From the NCBI GenBank assembly GCA_020723085.1, contig DYJN01000019.1:19715-65404 (forward strand): a stretch of 45,690 bases of DNA, written 5' to 3'. Position 1 is the first letter of the stretch. Each line of letters begins with the position of its first letter. Made by a program: the position numbers and the translations under genes. This stretch comes from Arcobacter sp. GTDB taxonomy: Bacteria; Acidobacteriota; Terriglobia; Bryobacterales; Bryobacteraceae. The notes under the pieces were generated by a model. That model was not told where the DNA came from, did not search any database, and saw nothing but the letters and a program-made list of their open reading frames with translations. This document shows positions 33,142 to 44,000 of this stretch, in pieces.

Positions 33142-34899
33142 ATGCAAACACGCGCCCTACTCAGTCTGGTTCCCTTGCTGCTCTGCCTTCCTGCCGCCGC
33201 GCAAGACCGCCCCGTCCGGGGCTACTTCGCCGACGGTCGCGGCGCCCTGCGGGCTCTCGTCGGCGCCCCCGGCGCCTGGGAGGCGCCGGTCGTCATCCCT
33301 GAGGACGTCCTGAGCGCCGGCTTTGACGGACGACTTTTGTGGTATAAGACGCCGAGCCAACTCGTCCTCTGCTCGACTCAGGACGGCTGCCGCTTCCTGA
33401 CAGCCCCGGAGGGACCTGCTTTCCTCCATCCTGATAGAGACGGCGCACTCTCCTGGTATTTCCCGGCAATCCGCCAAGTGGCCTCCATCGATCCGGAGTC
33501 CCAAATACTACAGTATTCAGATATTGACGATGAGCCCGAGCCGGAGCCGGAGCGGATTGGCCCGGGTCTCCGTGCCGCTCGCGGCAACGGCACCCTCTTG
33601 GCGCTTTGCGACGACGGGTTCTCGTCGCTGGTGCCCTTAGCGGAAGTCCCTTCTTTTCAATTGCTATTTCGGGACGATACCAAGGAAGTCCCCGTCGCGG
33701 AATCGTTCCGGTTGCCGCCCGCAGCTCCCGGCGAGTCCTCGACAGCGCGGTTCAGGGTGCGGAATATCGGATCTATTGCTGTAGTAATCACACGGCTTTC
33801 CATTGATCCTGGACCGTTCAAGACATTCGACCAGTTCTTCCCGCCCCGAACCATCGCCCCCGGCGAGTTCGCCGACTTCTCCGTCCGGTTTGCCCCGGAC
33901 GCCCCAGGCGAATATGCGCGAACGCTCCATGTCAACGACCTCAAGGTGACGCTGCTGGGCTCCAGCACTGCTGCTTCGAGCGTCGAGTTGGAGACGCCAT
34001 CGGGGTGGCTCTGGCTGAAGGCGGGAGAAAAGGTAAGCCTCGGCGCGGTGGAGCGCCGCTCGCTGCTGACGCGCCGCATCCGCATCACTCCCCCGGCGCC
34101 GGCGGCTGTGACGGGAGAGGGATTCCGCCTGCAGCCGACGCCGGATCCGTCGATCTTCGAGCTGACTTTCCAGTTGGATCGCGTCGGCCCAGCCCGCGGA
34201 TCCCTGACCGTGGAAGCGCGCAGCTTCCCTCTCGAGGTTCTGGTGAACGACTTCCCGCCTCCGACTCCTTCATTCGTGTGGATGGACACTGCCGGTCCCG
34301 CCAAGCAGATCAAGTTCCGGGTCAACTTGGCGGAGGCGGCGCGCGCGGCTGTCACCGGCACGCTCACGGTCACGTTCACCCCTGATTCCGGTTTGCCGGA
34401 TGATACGGCCATCATGCTGCTGCCCATCTCCGCCCGCAGCCAGCCAGTGTCCTTCGCCGAGGGAGCGGTAGAGTCAGGCGACCTGGTCCTTCAGACCGGA
34501 TCCACCGCCGGTCTCATCCGGGTCCGCGTGGTCATCGGCTCGAAATCGGCCGAAGAATCCATCCGCATCAGCCCTATGCCGGTCGTGCTCAGCCAGGCGA
34601 AGGCTTCAATCGCTTCCGCCAACGCCCAAGTGACTCTCACGGGGTTTGACACCACGCGCAGCGCTTCGAAGGTGTCTTTCACCTTCTACCTGAAGTCTGG
34701 CCAGCCTGCAGCGCCCGGTCGGATCGACGTGGACGTGAAAAGCGCGTTCGCGGACTATTACGCAACTGTCTCCGGCGGCGTCTTCGGCCTGCGCGCTCAT
34801 TTCCCGGTCTCGGGCAGTCATACGGAGCTGGACTCGGTCGAGGTCGAGATCGTCAACGCTTCAGGCGCCGCCTCGGCAGGCCGCCTCCGGTTTGAGTGA
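33142..34899 (+). CDS. Secreted protein with ASH/choice-of-anchor-D-type Ig domain, function unknown
   Basis: 585 residues from the ATG at 33142, which starts a clear signal peptide ([21 protein letters not shown]) and lies 2 nt after the preceding stop; a longer frame upstream overlaps that gene and is rejected. Residues 185-275 show the ASH/SPD-2/Hydin pattern ([47 protein letters not shown]). The rest is beta-rich, with an acidic EPEPEPE run near residue 132. It may be a surface or adhesion protein made with the preceding Ig-like protein. It overlaps the thiD frame at the 3' end. Confidence 0.75.
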   Translation: MQTRALLSLVPLLLCLPAAAQDRPVRGYFADGRGALRALVGAPGAWEAPVVIPEDVLSAGFDGRLLWYKTPSQLVLCSTQDGCRFLTAPEGPAFLHPDRDGALSWYFPAIRQVASIDPESQILQYSDIDDEPEPEPERIGPGLRAARGNGTLLALCDDGFSSLVPLAEVPSFQLLFRDDTKEVPVAESFRLPPAAPGESSTARFRVRNIGSIAVVITRLSIDPGPFKTFDQFFPPRTIAPGEFADFSVRFAPDAPGEYARTLHVNDLKVTLLGSSTAASSVELETPSGWLWLKAGEKVSLGAVERRSLLTRRIRITPPAPAAVTGEGFRLQPTPDPSIFELTFQLDRVGPARGSLTVEARSFPLEVLVNDFPPPTPSFVWMDTAGPAKQIKFRVNLAEAARAAVTGTLTVTFTPDSGLPDDTAIMLLPISARSQPVSFAEGAVESGDLVLQTGSTAGLIRVRVVIGSKSAEESIRISPMPVVLSQAKASIASANAQVTLTGFDTTRSASKVSFTFYLKSGQPAAPGRIDVDVKSAFADYYATVSGGVFGLRAHFPVSGSHTELDSVEVEIVNASGAASAGRLRFE

Positions 34900-35692
34900 C
34901 ACTGAGGAGGTGAAGCCTGTCGCGTTGACCATCGCGGGCTCCGACCCCAGCGGCGGGGCTGGGATCCAGGCCGACCTGAAGACCTTCCACCAGTTCGGCG
35001 TTTACGGCGAAGCAGCCATTACCCTGCTGACCGTGCAGAACACGCGCACGGTGGCCGAGGTGGTCCTCGTCGAGCCCCGCCTGGTCCGCGCGCAGGTGGA
35101 AGCCGTACTCGACGATATTCCCCCGCAGGCCGTCAAGACCGGGGCTCTCGGATCTGCGGGCATCATCGAGGCCGTCGCCGGCCTCGCGCCGCAATTCCGC
35201 GCGCCTCTCGTCGTCGATCCGGTCATGATCTCCAAGCACGGCGCACCGCTCATGGACTCCGAGGCGCGCTCTGCCCTGGTGGACAGGCTGCTGCCCTGCG
35301 CCGCCCTCGTCACACCGAACCTTCATGAGGCTGCGGCCCTCGCCGAACGCCCCGTGCGCTCTCCGGAAGAGATGGAAGCGGCGGCGCGCCGCATTCATGC
35401 GCGCTGCGGCGCTGCCGTGCTCGTCAAAGGAGGCCATCTCGATGGCGAAGCCGCGGACCTGCTTTTCGACGGCGCGGAGCTTCGCTGGTACCGCGCCTCG
35501 CGGATTGGCACTCCACATACCCACGGCACGGGCTGCACTTACTCTGCCGCGATCACTGCCTGTCTCGCCCTGGCAGAAGCGTTGCCCGCCGCCGTCGAGC
35601 GTGCCAAGCGCTTTATCTCTGAGGCCATCCGCACCAACCCCGGCCTCGGCCACGGTTCCGGGCCAGTGAACCACCACGCTCCAGCGCTCTGA
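34892..35692 (+). CDS. thiD: Hydroxymethylpyrimidine/phosphomethylpyrimidine kinase
   Basis: About 255-266 residues. [22 protein letters not shown] is the substrate-binding N-terminus, [10 protein letters not shown] and TPNLHEA are the middle motifs, and [16 protein letters not shown] is the ATP/catalytic loop. It phosphorylates HMP and HMP-P for thiamine synthesis. The start is uncertain: TTG 34892 overlaps the previous gene, while GAGGAGG at 34904-34910 overlaps a GTG at 34910 and is 14 nt from an in-frame TTG at 34925. No other thiamine gene is nearby. Convergent with dnaE. Confidence 0.94.
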   Translation: MSDTEEVKPVALTIAGSDPSGGAGIQADLKTFHQFGVYGEAAITLLTVQNTRTVAEVVLVEPRLVRAQVEAVLDDIPPQAVKTGALGSAGIIEAVAGLAPQFRAPLVVDPVMISKHGAPLMDSEARSALVDRLLPCAALVTPNLHEAAALAERPVRSPEEMEAAARRIHARCGAAVLVKGGHLDGEAADLLFDGAELRWYRASRIGTPHTHGTGCTYSAAITACLALAEALPAAVERAKRFISEAIRTNPGLGHGSGPVNHHAPAL

Positions 35693-35704
35693 CGCGCGGC
35701 GCCG

Positions 35705-38700
35705 TCACCCTAGCGGCTCGTAGGCCTCGCGCCCGCAAATCTTCTCGATCTCCGTGCGGAACTCCCGGTCCGGCGTCACCTTTTCGGCGATGTCCAGGAA
35801 CACGACGAAATCCCGCGGGCTCTCCAGCCTCAGCCGCACGCTGGTCGAACCCGGCTTGCGGCGCATCAGCTCGCTCAACCGCCGCGCCTTCTGTTCCGCA
35901 TCGCTGTTCAGCCGGACGCGGATCTGCACGAGCGACGGGAAATCTACGCGCGCCTTGTCCAGCGGAATGATGTCCTGTGCGTTGATCCGCACCGAGCCGT
36001 CTTCTTCCGGCATGGCCTTGCCGCGCACCAGCACGGCGCGGTCCTGCCCAAGGTCCTTTTGCAGGGCTTCGTAGCGGTTCGAGAAGACGAGCACCTCCAC
36101 CGATCCCAGGCGGTCTTCCAGCTGGAACGAGGCCCACAGCTTCATTTCTTTGTTCCGCCGGCGCTGCAGGTTGCATACGATGCCGCACACGGCCACCTCC
36201 GCACCACGCTCCAGCCCGCTCAGGCTTGCCGTGTCCAGCGCGGTCAGCTCCCGGGTCTTCCAGGCAAACTCGTCCAGCGGATGGCCGCTGACGTAGAAAC
36301 CAAGGGTTTCTTTCTCGCCGCGCAACTTCTCTTGGGGACTCCAGTCGTCCATCTCGGGCAGCGTACGTGCCGGCGCCACACCCGCCGCCGCAGTGTCAAA
36401 ACCGCCGAACAGCCCCGCCTGCCCGCTCAACCGGTCTCTCTGCGCGCGCTGTCCCGATTCGATGCAGTCTTCCACCAGCGCCATCAACTGCGCCCGCGTC
36501 CCCGGCAACGAGTCCATCGCCCCGGCGCGGATCAGGCTCTCGATCACGCGCCGGTTCACCGCCCCCAGATCCACTCGCTCGCAAAAATCGTCGAGGGAAA
36601 CAAACGGCCCGCGCTCGCGCCGTGCCGCCACGATCGCCTCCACAGCGGACTGCCCCACGTTTTTCACCGCGCCCAGCCCGAACCGCATCCTCTCCCGTCC
36701 TACGGGCGTGAAGTAATAATCCGACTGGTTCACGTCTGGTGGCAAGACTTCGATGCCCAGATCCCGGCACTCGTTGATGTACTTCACCACCTTATCGGTG
36801 TTGCCCGTTTCCGAGGTCAACAGCGCCGCCATGAATTCCACTGTGTAATGCGCCTTCAGGTAGCCCGTAATGTAAGCCAGGTAACTGTAGGCAGCCGAGT
36901 GGGACTTGTTGAAGCCGTACTTCGCAAATGGCTCCAACGTTTCAAACAGCGCCGCCGCCTTGCGCTCGGGGATGCCCCGCTCGCGCGCCCCGGCCAGAAA
37001 CCGAGCGCGCTGCCGGTCCATCTCCTCTTCCTTCTTTTTGCCCATCGCGCGGCGGAGAATGTCGGCTTCGCCCAGCGTGTAGCCGGCCACCGCCTGCGCG
37101 ATCTGCATCACCTGCTCCTGATAGATGGGCAGGCCGAAGGTCTCTTTCAGGATCGGTTCGAGCTGCGGGATGTCGTACTTGACGGGCTTCTTGCCATGCT
37201 TGCGGTCAATGTAGTCGTCGATGAACTGCATCGGACCCGGGCGGTAAAGGGCATTGAGCGCGATCAGATCCTCGATCCGCTCAGGCTTCGCCCGCCGCAA
37301 CATGTCCTTCATGCCCGGCGACTCGAACTGGAACACGCCGTCGGTGAGCCCGTGCGCGAAGATGCGCTCGAATGTCTCCGCGTCGTCGAGCGGCAGTTCT
37401 TCCACCCGGAGTTCCTCTCCCCGGTTGCGCCGGATCAGTTCCATGGCGTCGTGAATGATCGTCAGCGTTGTCAGGCCGAGGAAGTCCATCTTGAGCAGCC
37501 CGAGCTTGTCGAGCCGCTCCATGTCGAACTGCGTGACGATTTCGTTCTTCGCCGTCCGGTGCAGCGGCACCAGTTCCACGAGCGGTACCGGGGAAATCAC
37601 AACTCCCGCGGCATGCACCCCCACATTGCGCGCCATGCCTTCGATGCGCTTTGCGATGTCGATCACGTCCGACACGCGCGCGTCCGTCCGCATCATCTCG
37701 GCAAGCTCCGGCTCCTCCGCCAGAGCTTTTTCCAGCGTCATTTTCGGGTCCGCCGGAACCAGCTTTGAGATGCGGTCCGTCTCCGCAAAGCTCATGTCCA
37801 GCACCCGCCCCACATCCTTGATCGCCGCCTTCGCCGCCAGCGATCCGAATGTAATGATCTGGGCCACATGGTCGCGGCCGTATTTCTCCGTTACATACTG
37901 GATCACTTCCCCCCGGCGGTTCGTGCAGAAATCGATGTCGATGTCGGGCATGCTGATGCGCTCGGGGTTCAGAAAGCGCTCGAACAGCAGCCCGTATTGC
38001 AGCGGATCGATATCCGTGATTCCCAGACAATAGCCCACCAGCGAACCAGCCGCCGAGCCGCGGCCCGGCCCCACAGGAATACCCTTTGACTTCGCATACC
38101 GGATGAAGTCCCACACGATCAGGAAGTAGCCCGAGTACTTCATCTGCTGGATCAGCCGGATCTCCCGCTCCAGCCGCTCTTCGTATTCCGGAATCGGATG
38201 GCGCAGCCGTCCGGCTGCCGCCAGACGCTCCAGGCGCGCCCGCCGCCGTTCCCATCCCTGGCGCGTCACGTATTCGAAGTACGTGTCGGTCGTGTGCTCT
38301 GCCGGAACATCGAAGCGCGGAAAGCTGTCCTCGACCTTCTCCAGCTTCACCTGGCAGCGCTCGGCGATCTCCCAGGTGCGGTCCAGGGCGTCTTCCACTT
38401 CCCGGAATATCGCCAGCATCTCGTCGCGCGATTTGAGATAGAACTCCTCGGTCTCAAAGCTGAGCCGGTCCCGGTCGCTGACTTTCTTACCGGAGTTGAT
38501 GCAGGTGAGAATGTCCTGCGCCCGGTGATCGGATTTCTCCAGGTAGTGAGCGTCGTTGGTTGCAACCAGCGGGATTCCCGTCTCCGAGGACAGCCGGCAA
38601 GTGAGCGGCATCACTTTCCGGTCCTTGTCCAGATCGTGATGCTGGATCTCCAGAAAGAAGTTCTGCCGCCCGAAGATGTCGACGTACTCGTGAGCCAGCC

Positions 38701-39172
38701 GGCGCGCCTCTTCGTATCGATCTGCTTCCAGCGCCTCGCTGATTTCACCTTTCAGGCAGCCCGACAGCGCGATCAGCCCCTTGCTGTGCTGTGAGAGCAG
38801 CGTCTTGTCGATCCGCGGCTTGTAATAAAAGCCCTCCAGGCTGGCTGTCGTGGCCAGCTTCACCAGGTTCCGGTAGCCCTCCTGCGTTTCCGCCAGCAGC
38901 GTCAGGTGGTTGTACCCTTTGTTGGTTTCGTCCTTGATCCGGCAGTCCTGCCGCGTGACATACACCTCGCATCCAATCACCGGGTGCACGCCGTTCTGCT
39001 CGGCAGCGAAGAAGAACTCTGCCGCTCCGAAGAGATTGCCGTGATCGGTGATCGCCACCGCCGGCTGACCGAGCCGCTGCACCCGCTTCATCAGGCGGGA
39101 GATCTCGCACGCGCCGTCCAGAAGCGAGTAATCGGTGTGGCAGTGGAGATGAACGAACGGCTTCTTCGGCAC
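35705..39172 (-). CDS. dnaE: DNA polymerase III alpha subunit
   Basis: 1155 residues, the usual DnaE1 size. The PHP domain starts VHLHCHTDYSLLDG. The palm carries PDIDIDF near residue 410, the catalytic aspartates, with a further aspartate downstream. YQEQVMQIAQAVAGYTLGEADILRRAMGKK is the fingers motif, and an HhH and an OB fold follow (ELTALDTASLSGLERGAEVAVCGIV). It is the replicative polymerase. The C-terminal tail is short. Its upstream neighbour on the same strand is tRNA-Arg. Confidence 0.98.
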   Translation of the reverse strand: MPKKPFVHLHCHTDYSLLDGACEISRLMKRVQRLGQPAVAITDHGNLFGAAEFFFAAEQNGVHPVIGCEVYVTRQDCRIKDETNKGYNHLTLLAETQEGYRNLVKLATTASLEGFYYKPRIDKTLLSQHSKGLIALSGCLKGEISEALEADRYEEARRLAHEYVDIFGRQNFFLEIQHHDLDKDRKVMPLTCRLSSETGIPLVATNDAHYLEKSDHRAQDILTCINSGKKVSDRDRLSFETEEFYLKSRDEMLAIFREVEDALDRTWEIAERCQVKLEKVEDSFPRFDVPAEHTTDTYFEYVTRQGWERRRARLERLAAAGRLRHPIPEYEERLEREIRLIQQMKYSGYFLIVWDFIRYAKSKGIPVGPGRGSAAGSLVGYCLGITDIDPLQYGLLFERFLNPERISMPDIDIDFCTNRRGEVIQYVTEKYGRDHVAQIITFGSLAAKAAIKDVGRVLDMSFAETDRISKLVPADPKMTLEKALAEEPELAEMMRTDARVSDVIDIAKRIEGMARNVGVHAAGVVISPVPLVELVPLHRTAKNEIVTQFDMERLDKLGLLKMDFLGLTTLTIIHDAMELIRRNRGEELRVEELPLDDAETFERIFAHGLTDGVFQFESPGMKDMLRRAKPERIEDLIALNALYRPGPMQFIDDYIDRKHGKKPVKYDIPQLEPILKETFGLPIYQEQVMQIAQAVAGYTLGEADILRRAMGKKKEEEMDRQRARFLAGARERGIPERKAAALFETLEPFAKYGFNKSHSAAYSYLAYITGYLKAHYTVEFMAALLTSETGNTDKVVKYINECRDLGIEVLPPDVNQSDYYFTPVGRERMRFGLGAVKNVGQSAVEAIVAARRERGPFVSLDDFCERVDLGAVNRRVIESLIRAGAMDSLPGTRAQLMALVEDCIESGQRAQRDRLSGQAGLFGGFDTAAAGVAPARTLPEMDDWSPQEKLRGEKETLGFYVSGHPLDEFAWKTRELTALDTASLSGLERGAEVAVCGIVCNLQRRRNKEMKLWASFQLEDRLGSVEVLVFSNRYEALQKDLGQDRAVLVRGKAMPEEDGSVRINAQDIIPLDKARVDFPSLVQIRVRLNSDAEQKARRLSELMRRKPGSTSVRLRLESPRDFVVFLDIAEKVTPDREFRTEIEKICGREAYEPLG

Positions 39173-39183
39173 GGGAGGATGGG

Positions 39184-39260
39184 TGGTAGGGAAGGGCAGA
39201 TTCGAACTGCCGGCCTTCCGCTTAGGAGGCGGACGCTCTATCCTGCTGAGCTACTTCCCC
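39184..39260 (-). tRNA. tRNA-Arg, anticodon CCT
   Basis: 77 nt including CCA. Acceptor GGGGAAG pairs with CTTCCCT (one G-T pair at the end), D stem GCTC/GAGC, anticodon stem TCCGC/GCGGA with loop CTCCTAA (anticodon CCT), T loop GTTCGAATC. It reads AGG. A TACAAT -10 element lies at 39273-39278 on the minus strand, 12 nt upstream. Confidence 0.95.
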
Positions 39261-39295
39261 ACGCCTTCTCGTATTGTAACCCCGGCCCGCGCTCT

Positions 39296-40585
39296 TCACG
39301 CTCCGGCGATTCCCTCCCATCGCCGGAGCCCCTTGCGGCCAATGTCCCGCCGGAATTGCATCCCGTCGAAATGGATCACGTCGCACGCTTCATACGCCCT
39401 TTGGATCGCCTCTCCCAGCGTCGCTCCGCGGCTCGTCACCCCAAGAACCCGCCCTCCGGCGGTCGCCAGCCGTCCTTCCTGAATCCTGGTTCCCGCGTGG
39501 AACACTGTGGCGCTCCGGCGCTCGGCTTCTTCAATTCCCGTGATTGTGTCGCCAGTGCGCGGCTTGCCCGGATAGCCCGCGGCAGCCAGGACGACGCAAA
39601 CGCTCGGTTCCGGACGAAACTTCAGATGCCGCTCGTCCACCCGCCCCTCCGCCGCTGTCCGCACCAACAACCCGAAATCTCCCTCCATCCGGTGCAGCAG
39701 CGCCTGCGTCTCTGGATCTCCTAGCCGGACGTTAAACTCGAGCACCATGGGCCCTCGCTCGGTCATCATCAAGCCCGCATACAGGAAGCCGCGGAACGGC
39801 GTTCCTTCTTCCCGCATGCGGTCGATTGTCCTCTGCATGATTGTGCGCTCGATCAGGGCGCGCTCTTCCACAGTCAGGATCCGCGAGTCCGAGTAGGCTC
39901 CCATACCCCCCGTATTCGGCCCTTCGTCGTTGTCAAAAATCCGCTTGTGGTCCTGCGACGGCTCGAGCGATACAATTCGTTCCCCATCGCTCACACCGAT
40001 AAAGCTGACCTCCTCGCCGGTCAGATACTCTTCCAAAACCACGCGCGTCCCAGCCGCGCCTACCAACTGTCCGGCAAACATCGCATCCAGCGTCTGCTCG
40101 GCGTCGCTTCGGGTCCAGCAAATCACCACGCCCTTTCCTGCTGCCAGACCGTCGGCTTTAATTACTACAGGATAGGTAAATTGATCCAAGGCTGCCTTTG
40201 CCTCATCTAAAGACTCGGTTGCGGCAAACCGGGCGGTCGGGATGCCTGCGCGCTCCATGAACCGCTTGGCGAAGATCTTGCTCCCCTCGAGCAGGGCTGC
40301 CGCTTGCGATGGGCCAAAGAACAGAATGCCTTCTTTCTCAAACAGATCTGTGACGCCATCTACCAGCGGCGCCTCCGGCCCAGAGATCACAAGATCCGCC
40401 CGGCAGCGCCGAGCGACATCGAGATATCCTACGCAAGTAGGACTATGGACAGGCAGACACTCCGCCACTAGGGCGCATCCTGGATTGCCCGGCGCGACGA
40501 AGACCTGAGAAACAGATGGCGACTGCCGCAACCGCCAAGCGATGGCGTGCTCCCGCCCGCCACCGCCAAGGATGAGGACTTTCAC
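39296..40585 (-). CDS. purD: Phosphoribosylamine-glycine ligase
   Basis: 429 residues from a GTG at 40585 with GGAG 8 nt upstream. VLILGGGGREHAIAWRL is the N-terminal substrate fold, GPSQAAALLEGSKIFAKRFM and VVIKADGLAAGKGVVIC are the ATP-grasp parts, and VLEFNVRLGDPETQALL contains the Mg/ATP ligands. It makes GAR from phosphoribosylamine and glycine, step 2 of purine synthesis. Its start lies 58 nt from the divergent mnmG gene. Confidence 0.97.
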   Translation of the reverse strand: MKVLILGGGGREHAIAWRLRQSPSVSQVFVAPGNPGCALVAECLPVHSPTCVGYLDVARRCRADLVISGPEAPLVDGVTDLFEKEGILFFGPSQAAALLEGSKIFAKRFMERAGIPTARFAATESLDEAKAALDQFTYPVVIKADGLAAGKGVVICWTRSDAEQTLDAMFAGQLVGAAGTRVVLEEYLTGEEVSFIGVSDGERIVSLEPSQDHKRIFDNDEGPNTGGMGAYSDSRILTVEERALIERTIMQRTIDRMREEGTPFRGFLYAGLMMTERGPMVLEFNVRLGDPETQALLHRMEGDFGLLVRTAAEGRVDERHLKFRPEPSVCVVLAAAGYPGKPRTGDTITGIEEAERRSATVFHAGTRIQEGRLATAGGRVLGVTSRGATLGEAIQRAYEACDVIHFDGMQFRRDIGRKGLRRWEGIAGA

Positions 40586-40643
40586 GGTTGAATCTCCTGA
40601 CAGGTAGAATCAATAGCATATCGAGGATCCTTCCCCGCAAGCA

Positions 40644-42461
40644 ATGAGAACGGTTCACTACGACGTGATTGTCATCGGTGCTGGCCACGCCGGATGCGAG
40701 GCGGCGCACGCCTGCGCCCGCATGGGTCTGAAGACCGCGATGATCAGCATGAATCTGGACCTCATCGCGCAGATGTCCTGCAATCCAGCCATTGGGGGGA
40801 TCGCGAAAGGTCATCTCGTACGGGAAGTGGACGCCCTCGGCGGCATTATGGGACTGGTGGCGGACGCAGTGGGCATCCAGTTCCGTCTGCTGAACACGAG
40901 CCGGGGACCTGCTGTCTGGAGTCCGCGCGCCCAGATGGACAAGAAGCAGTACCGGGTGCAGATGCGGCAGACTCTGGAGGGTGTCGAGAACCTTCGCATT
41001 CTTCAGGCCGAGGTCGCGGAGATTGTGTACGAAGCTTTTAGCGGCGGTAAGCGGCGTGTCCGCGGCGTGCGTCTGGCTGATGGACGCCGGTATGAGGCGG
41101 ACGCCGTCGTCGTCACAACCGGCACATTTCTGAACGGCGTCGCCCATGTGGGCGAATCGCAGTACGCTTGCGGGCGCAGCGGCGAGCCGCCGGCAAATCT
41201 CCTTGGGAATCACTTGCGCACTCTCGGGCTCGCCTGGACCCGCCTGAAAACCGGCACGCCGCCGCGCCTGGACGGCAGAACCATCGACTGGAGCCGCTTC
41301 GAACGCCAGGAGGGCGATCCCGAACCAACGCCCTTCTCATTCCTGACAGAACGGATCGAACGCGAGCAAGTTGCCTGCTACATCGCCTTTACAACGGAGG
41401 AGACGCACAGGATTCTTCGCGAAGCCATCCCTCGCTCGCCCCTGTATAGCGGACAGATTGAGGGCGTCGGACCCAGGTATTGCCCCTCGATCGAAGACAA
41501 GATCGTGAAATTCCCAGACAAGATGCGGCATCAGGTCTTTCTGGAGCCCGAGGGAAGGGATACATACGAGGTGTATGTTAACGGAATGTCCACCTCCATG
41601 CCCGTGGATGTGCAGGAAGCAATGATCGCCTCCATTCCAGGGCTGGAAAATGCCGAGATGATCCGGCCCGGCTACGCCATCGAGTACGATGCCATCGATC
41701 CCCGGGAGCTGAAGCACACACTCGAGGTGAAGAGCATCGAAGGACTGTTCCTCGCCGGACAGATCAACGGCACGTCCGGCTACGAAGAGGCGGCAGGCCA
41801 AGGACTACTGGCCGGCATCAACGCCGGTTGCAAGGCGAAAGGGCTCGAGCCGGTTGTGTTGAGCCGGACCGACGGTTACATCGGAATCATGGTGGACGAT
41901 CTGGTGACCAAGGGCGCGGACGAACCCTATCGAATGTTCACTTCGCGAGCAGAATACCGCTTGCATCTCCGTATTGACAACGCCGACGAGCGTCTTACAC
42001 CGATCGGTCGACAAGTCGGACTGGCCAGCGGCGAGCGGCGGGCAATTCTCGAGAAAAAGATCCGGCAAAAGGAGAGACTCCGGCTGCTCCTCGATCCTAA
42101 GCGCGAGGCTTGGCTGCGAAGACCCGAGTCGAGCATCGAATCCATTCGAGGCGACCTGGAGCGGGAACTCGGCGAGCCTGCCTCCGCCGCTGCGCTTATG
42201 ACTTTGGAAACAGAAGTCAAGTACGACGGCTATCTGCGCCAGCAGGAGCGCATGGTGGAACGGCTTCGCGAGGCGGAAAGCCGGCGCATCCCGCCGGATT
42301 TCGACTACTCAGGCGTTCCTGGCTTGAGCCGCGAGATCCGGGAGAAGCTGGAGCGGGTGCGCCCGGAGACCATGGGTCAAGCTGGGCGCATTCCCGGGGT
42401 CACTCCCGCAGCCGTTGCCGTACTCGACTGCTACCTCAGCCTGGGCGCGAGGCGGTCATGA
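40644..42461 (+). CDS. mnmG: tRNA uridine 5-carboxymethylaminomethyl modification enzyme, FAD subunit
   Basis: 605 residues. [24 protein letters not shown] is the FAD loop; [38 protein letters not shown] and [22 protein letters not shown] are highly conserved. With MnmE it installs cmnm5U at the wobble position of some tRNAs. It starts 58 nt from the divergent purD. Its stop overlaps the rsmG start by 4 nt, a pairing that is conserved across bacteria and usually sits near the origin. Confidence 0.98.
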   Translation: MRTVHYDVIVIGAGHAGCEAAHACARMGLKTAMISMNLDLIAQMSCNPAIGGIAKGHLVREVDALGGIMGLVADAVGIQFRLLNTSRGPAVWSPRAQMDKKQYRVQMRQTLEGVENLRILQAEVAEIVYEAFSGGKRRVRGVRLADGRRYEADAVVVTTGTFLNGVAHVGESQYACGRSGEPPANLLGNHLRTLGLAWTRLKTGTPPRLDGRTIDWSRFERQEGDPEPTPFSFLTERIEREQVACYIAFTTEETHRILREAIPRSPLYSGQIEGVGPRYCPSIEDKIVKFPDKMRHQVFLEPEGRDTYEVYVNGMSTSMPVDVQEAMIASIPGLENAEMIRPGYAIEYDAIDPRELKHTLEVKSIEGLFLAGQINGTSGYEEAAGQGLLAGINAGCKAKGLEPVVLSRTDGYIGIMVDDLVTKGADEPYRMFTSRAEYRLHLRIDNADERLTPIGRQVGLASGERRAILEKKIRQKERLRLLLDPKREAWLRRPESSIESIRGDLERELGEPASAAALMTLETEVKYDGYLRQQERMVERLREAESRRIPPDFDYSGVPGLSREIREKLERVRPETMGQAGRIPGVTPAAVAVLDCYLSLGARRS

Positions 42462-43069
42462 TCCGCGTGGAGTTCGAGCGGCGCCTCCGGCTCGCTGCTC
42501 CGTTCTCTTCCCTGGATGGAACCCAGATGCAGGAGCTGTGGCTGCATTATGACCTGATGCGGCGCTGGAACTCCCGCATCAACCTCACGCGCGTGATCGA
42601 GCTGGAGGCCGCTATCCGCTTCCATTACGCTGAGTCGCTCTTCGTTGCCGCTCATGTGCCCAAGTCCGCACGGAGTGTCATCGATGTGGGCAGCGGCCCC
42701 GGCTTCCCCGGATTTGTTCTCGCAGTGGCACGGCCTGAGCTGCTGGTCACACTTCTGGAGTCCGATCAGCGCAAGGCCGCTTTTCTCCGCGAAGCAGGCG
42801 ACTTGGCGCCAAACATCCAGGTTCTCGCCCGCCGGAGCCGCGAAGTGAACGGCTGGTGGGATCTCGCAGTATCGCGCGCCGTTCGCGCTGAAGACGTCAT
42901 CGAATTTGCCCGGCGCGCCGCCGGGCAGGCGATGCTAGTTGGGACGGAGCCGCCCGTCAAAGTCAGTTCGACAGCCTGGGATTCTGTCGAGTTGCCGGGT
43001 GGCAGGGGCAAGCTTTGGATCAGCCGGATCCCAGTTGGGTCGGAACCAAACGACAAAGACACGGGCTAG
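42458..43069 (+). CDS. rsmG: 16S rRNA (guanine-527-N7)-methyltransferase
   Basis: 203 residues starting at the ATG of the ATGA overlap with mnmG; a longer frame upstream is a shadow of mnmG. The SAM-binding motif is [32 protein letters not shown] is the usual N-terminal motif of RsmG. It methylates G527 of 16S rRNA. The gene closes the mnmG-rsmG pair just before the parS site and parAB. Confidence 0.95.
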   Translation: MIRVEFERRLRLAAPFSSLDGTQMQELWLHYDLMRRWNSRINLTRVIELEAAIRFHYAESLFVAAHVPKSARSVIDVGSGPGFPGFVLAVARPELLVTLLESDQRKAAFLREAGDLAPNIQVLARRSREVNGWWDLAVSRAVRAEDVIEFARRAAGQAMLVGTEPPVKVSSTAWDSVELPGGRGKLWISRIPVGSEPNDKDTG

Positions 43070-43123
43070 AGGTAGGTTGGTGTGGAACTGATGCGCCCCG
43101 GAGAGGGCGATCGTCCTGCGGCG

Positions 43124-43139
43124 TGTTTCACGTGGAACC
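43124..43139. promoter_or_regulatory. parS centromere-like site
   Basis: The 16-mer TGTTTCACGTGGAACC matches the bacterial parS palindrome (consensus TGTTNCACGTGNAACA) in 15 of 16 positions counting N as any base, with the central CACGTG intact. It lies between rsmG and parA, exactly where origin-proximal parS sites are found, and is the expected loading site for the ParB encoded at 43972-44880. Confidence 0.92.
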
Positions 43140-43217
43140 TGACTCCTCCCCTTCCGAAGAAAACCTTCCGTGATACGATAATCGTTTCCCACCCACTACT
43201 CAACAGGGACAGGCCGA

Positions 43218-44000
43218 ATGGGCAAAGTCATCGCCATCGCCAATCAAAAGGGCGGTGTGGGCAAAACCACCACCGCCATTAACCTCGCCGCCTCCCTCGC
43301 CGCGAATGACCTCCGCGTTCTTCTCATTGATATGGATCCGCAGGGTAACTGCACAACCGGTGTCGGAATCCCCAAGACGGAAGACCTCACTACGACATAT
43401 TCGGTCCTCCTCGGAGATGCCCCAATAACTGCCGCCATTCGTTCCACCGAATTCGATGGCCTCTCAATTTTACCCTCCGACCGCAATCTGGTCGCCGCCA
43501 ACCTCGAACTTGTCGACATGCCCCGCCGCGAGTTCCGCCTCCGCGAAGCCCTCGAGCCCATCCGCCACGAGTACTCCTACATTCTCCTCGATTGTCCCCC
43601 GGCTCTCGATCTCCTCACCTTGAACTCCCTCGTCGCCGCCGATTCCGTCCTTGTCCCCATCCAATGCGAGTTTTTCGCACTCGAAGGCATCAGCCAGCTC
43701 CTCGACACGATCGACCGCATCCGCGAGGCCTTCCAACCCTCCCTTCGCCTCCAGGGCGTTCTGCTCACGATGTTCGACGACCGCACCAATCTCACCCGCC
43801 AGGTCGCTTCCGACCTGAAAGATTTCTTTCAGGGCGACGTCTTTGAAACTGTCATCCCCCGGAGCATCCGGCTAGCCGAAGCACCCAGCTTCGGCAAGCC
43901 GATCCTTGCTTACGACGTCCGCTCCCGCGGAGCTGAAAGCTACATCAAACTCGCCAAGGAGATCCTCGCCCATGACCAACGCCAAGGAACCGTCGCGTAA
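43218..44000 (+). CDS. parA: Chromosome-partitioning ATPase ParA (Soj)
   Basis: 260 residues. [16 protein letters not shown] is the deviant Walker A motif, with the signature Lys11 and the catalytic Lys16; [12 protein letters not shown] is Walker A'; ILLDCPPAL is Walker B. It has no N-terminal HTH, as in chromosomal ParA, not plasmid type Ia. It forms an ATP-dependent gradient on DNA that moves ParB-parS complexes. A GATAAT at 43177-43182 could be its -10 element. It overlaps parB by 29 nt. Confidence 0.97.
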   Translation: MGKVIAIANQKGGVGKTTTAINLAASLAANDLRVLLIDMDPQGNCTTGVGIPKTEDLTTTYSVLLGDAPITAAIRSTEFDGLSILPSDRNLVAANLELVDMPRREFRLREALEPIRHEYSYILLDCPPALDLLTLNSLVAADSVLVPIQCEFFALEGISQLLDTIDRIREAFQPSLRLQGVLLTMFDDRTNLTRQVASDLKDFFQGDVFETVIPRSIRLAEAPSFGKPILAYDVRSRGAESYIKLAKEILAHDQRQGTVA

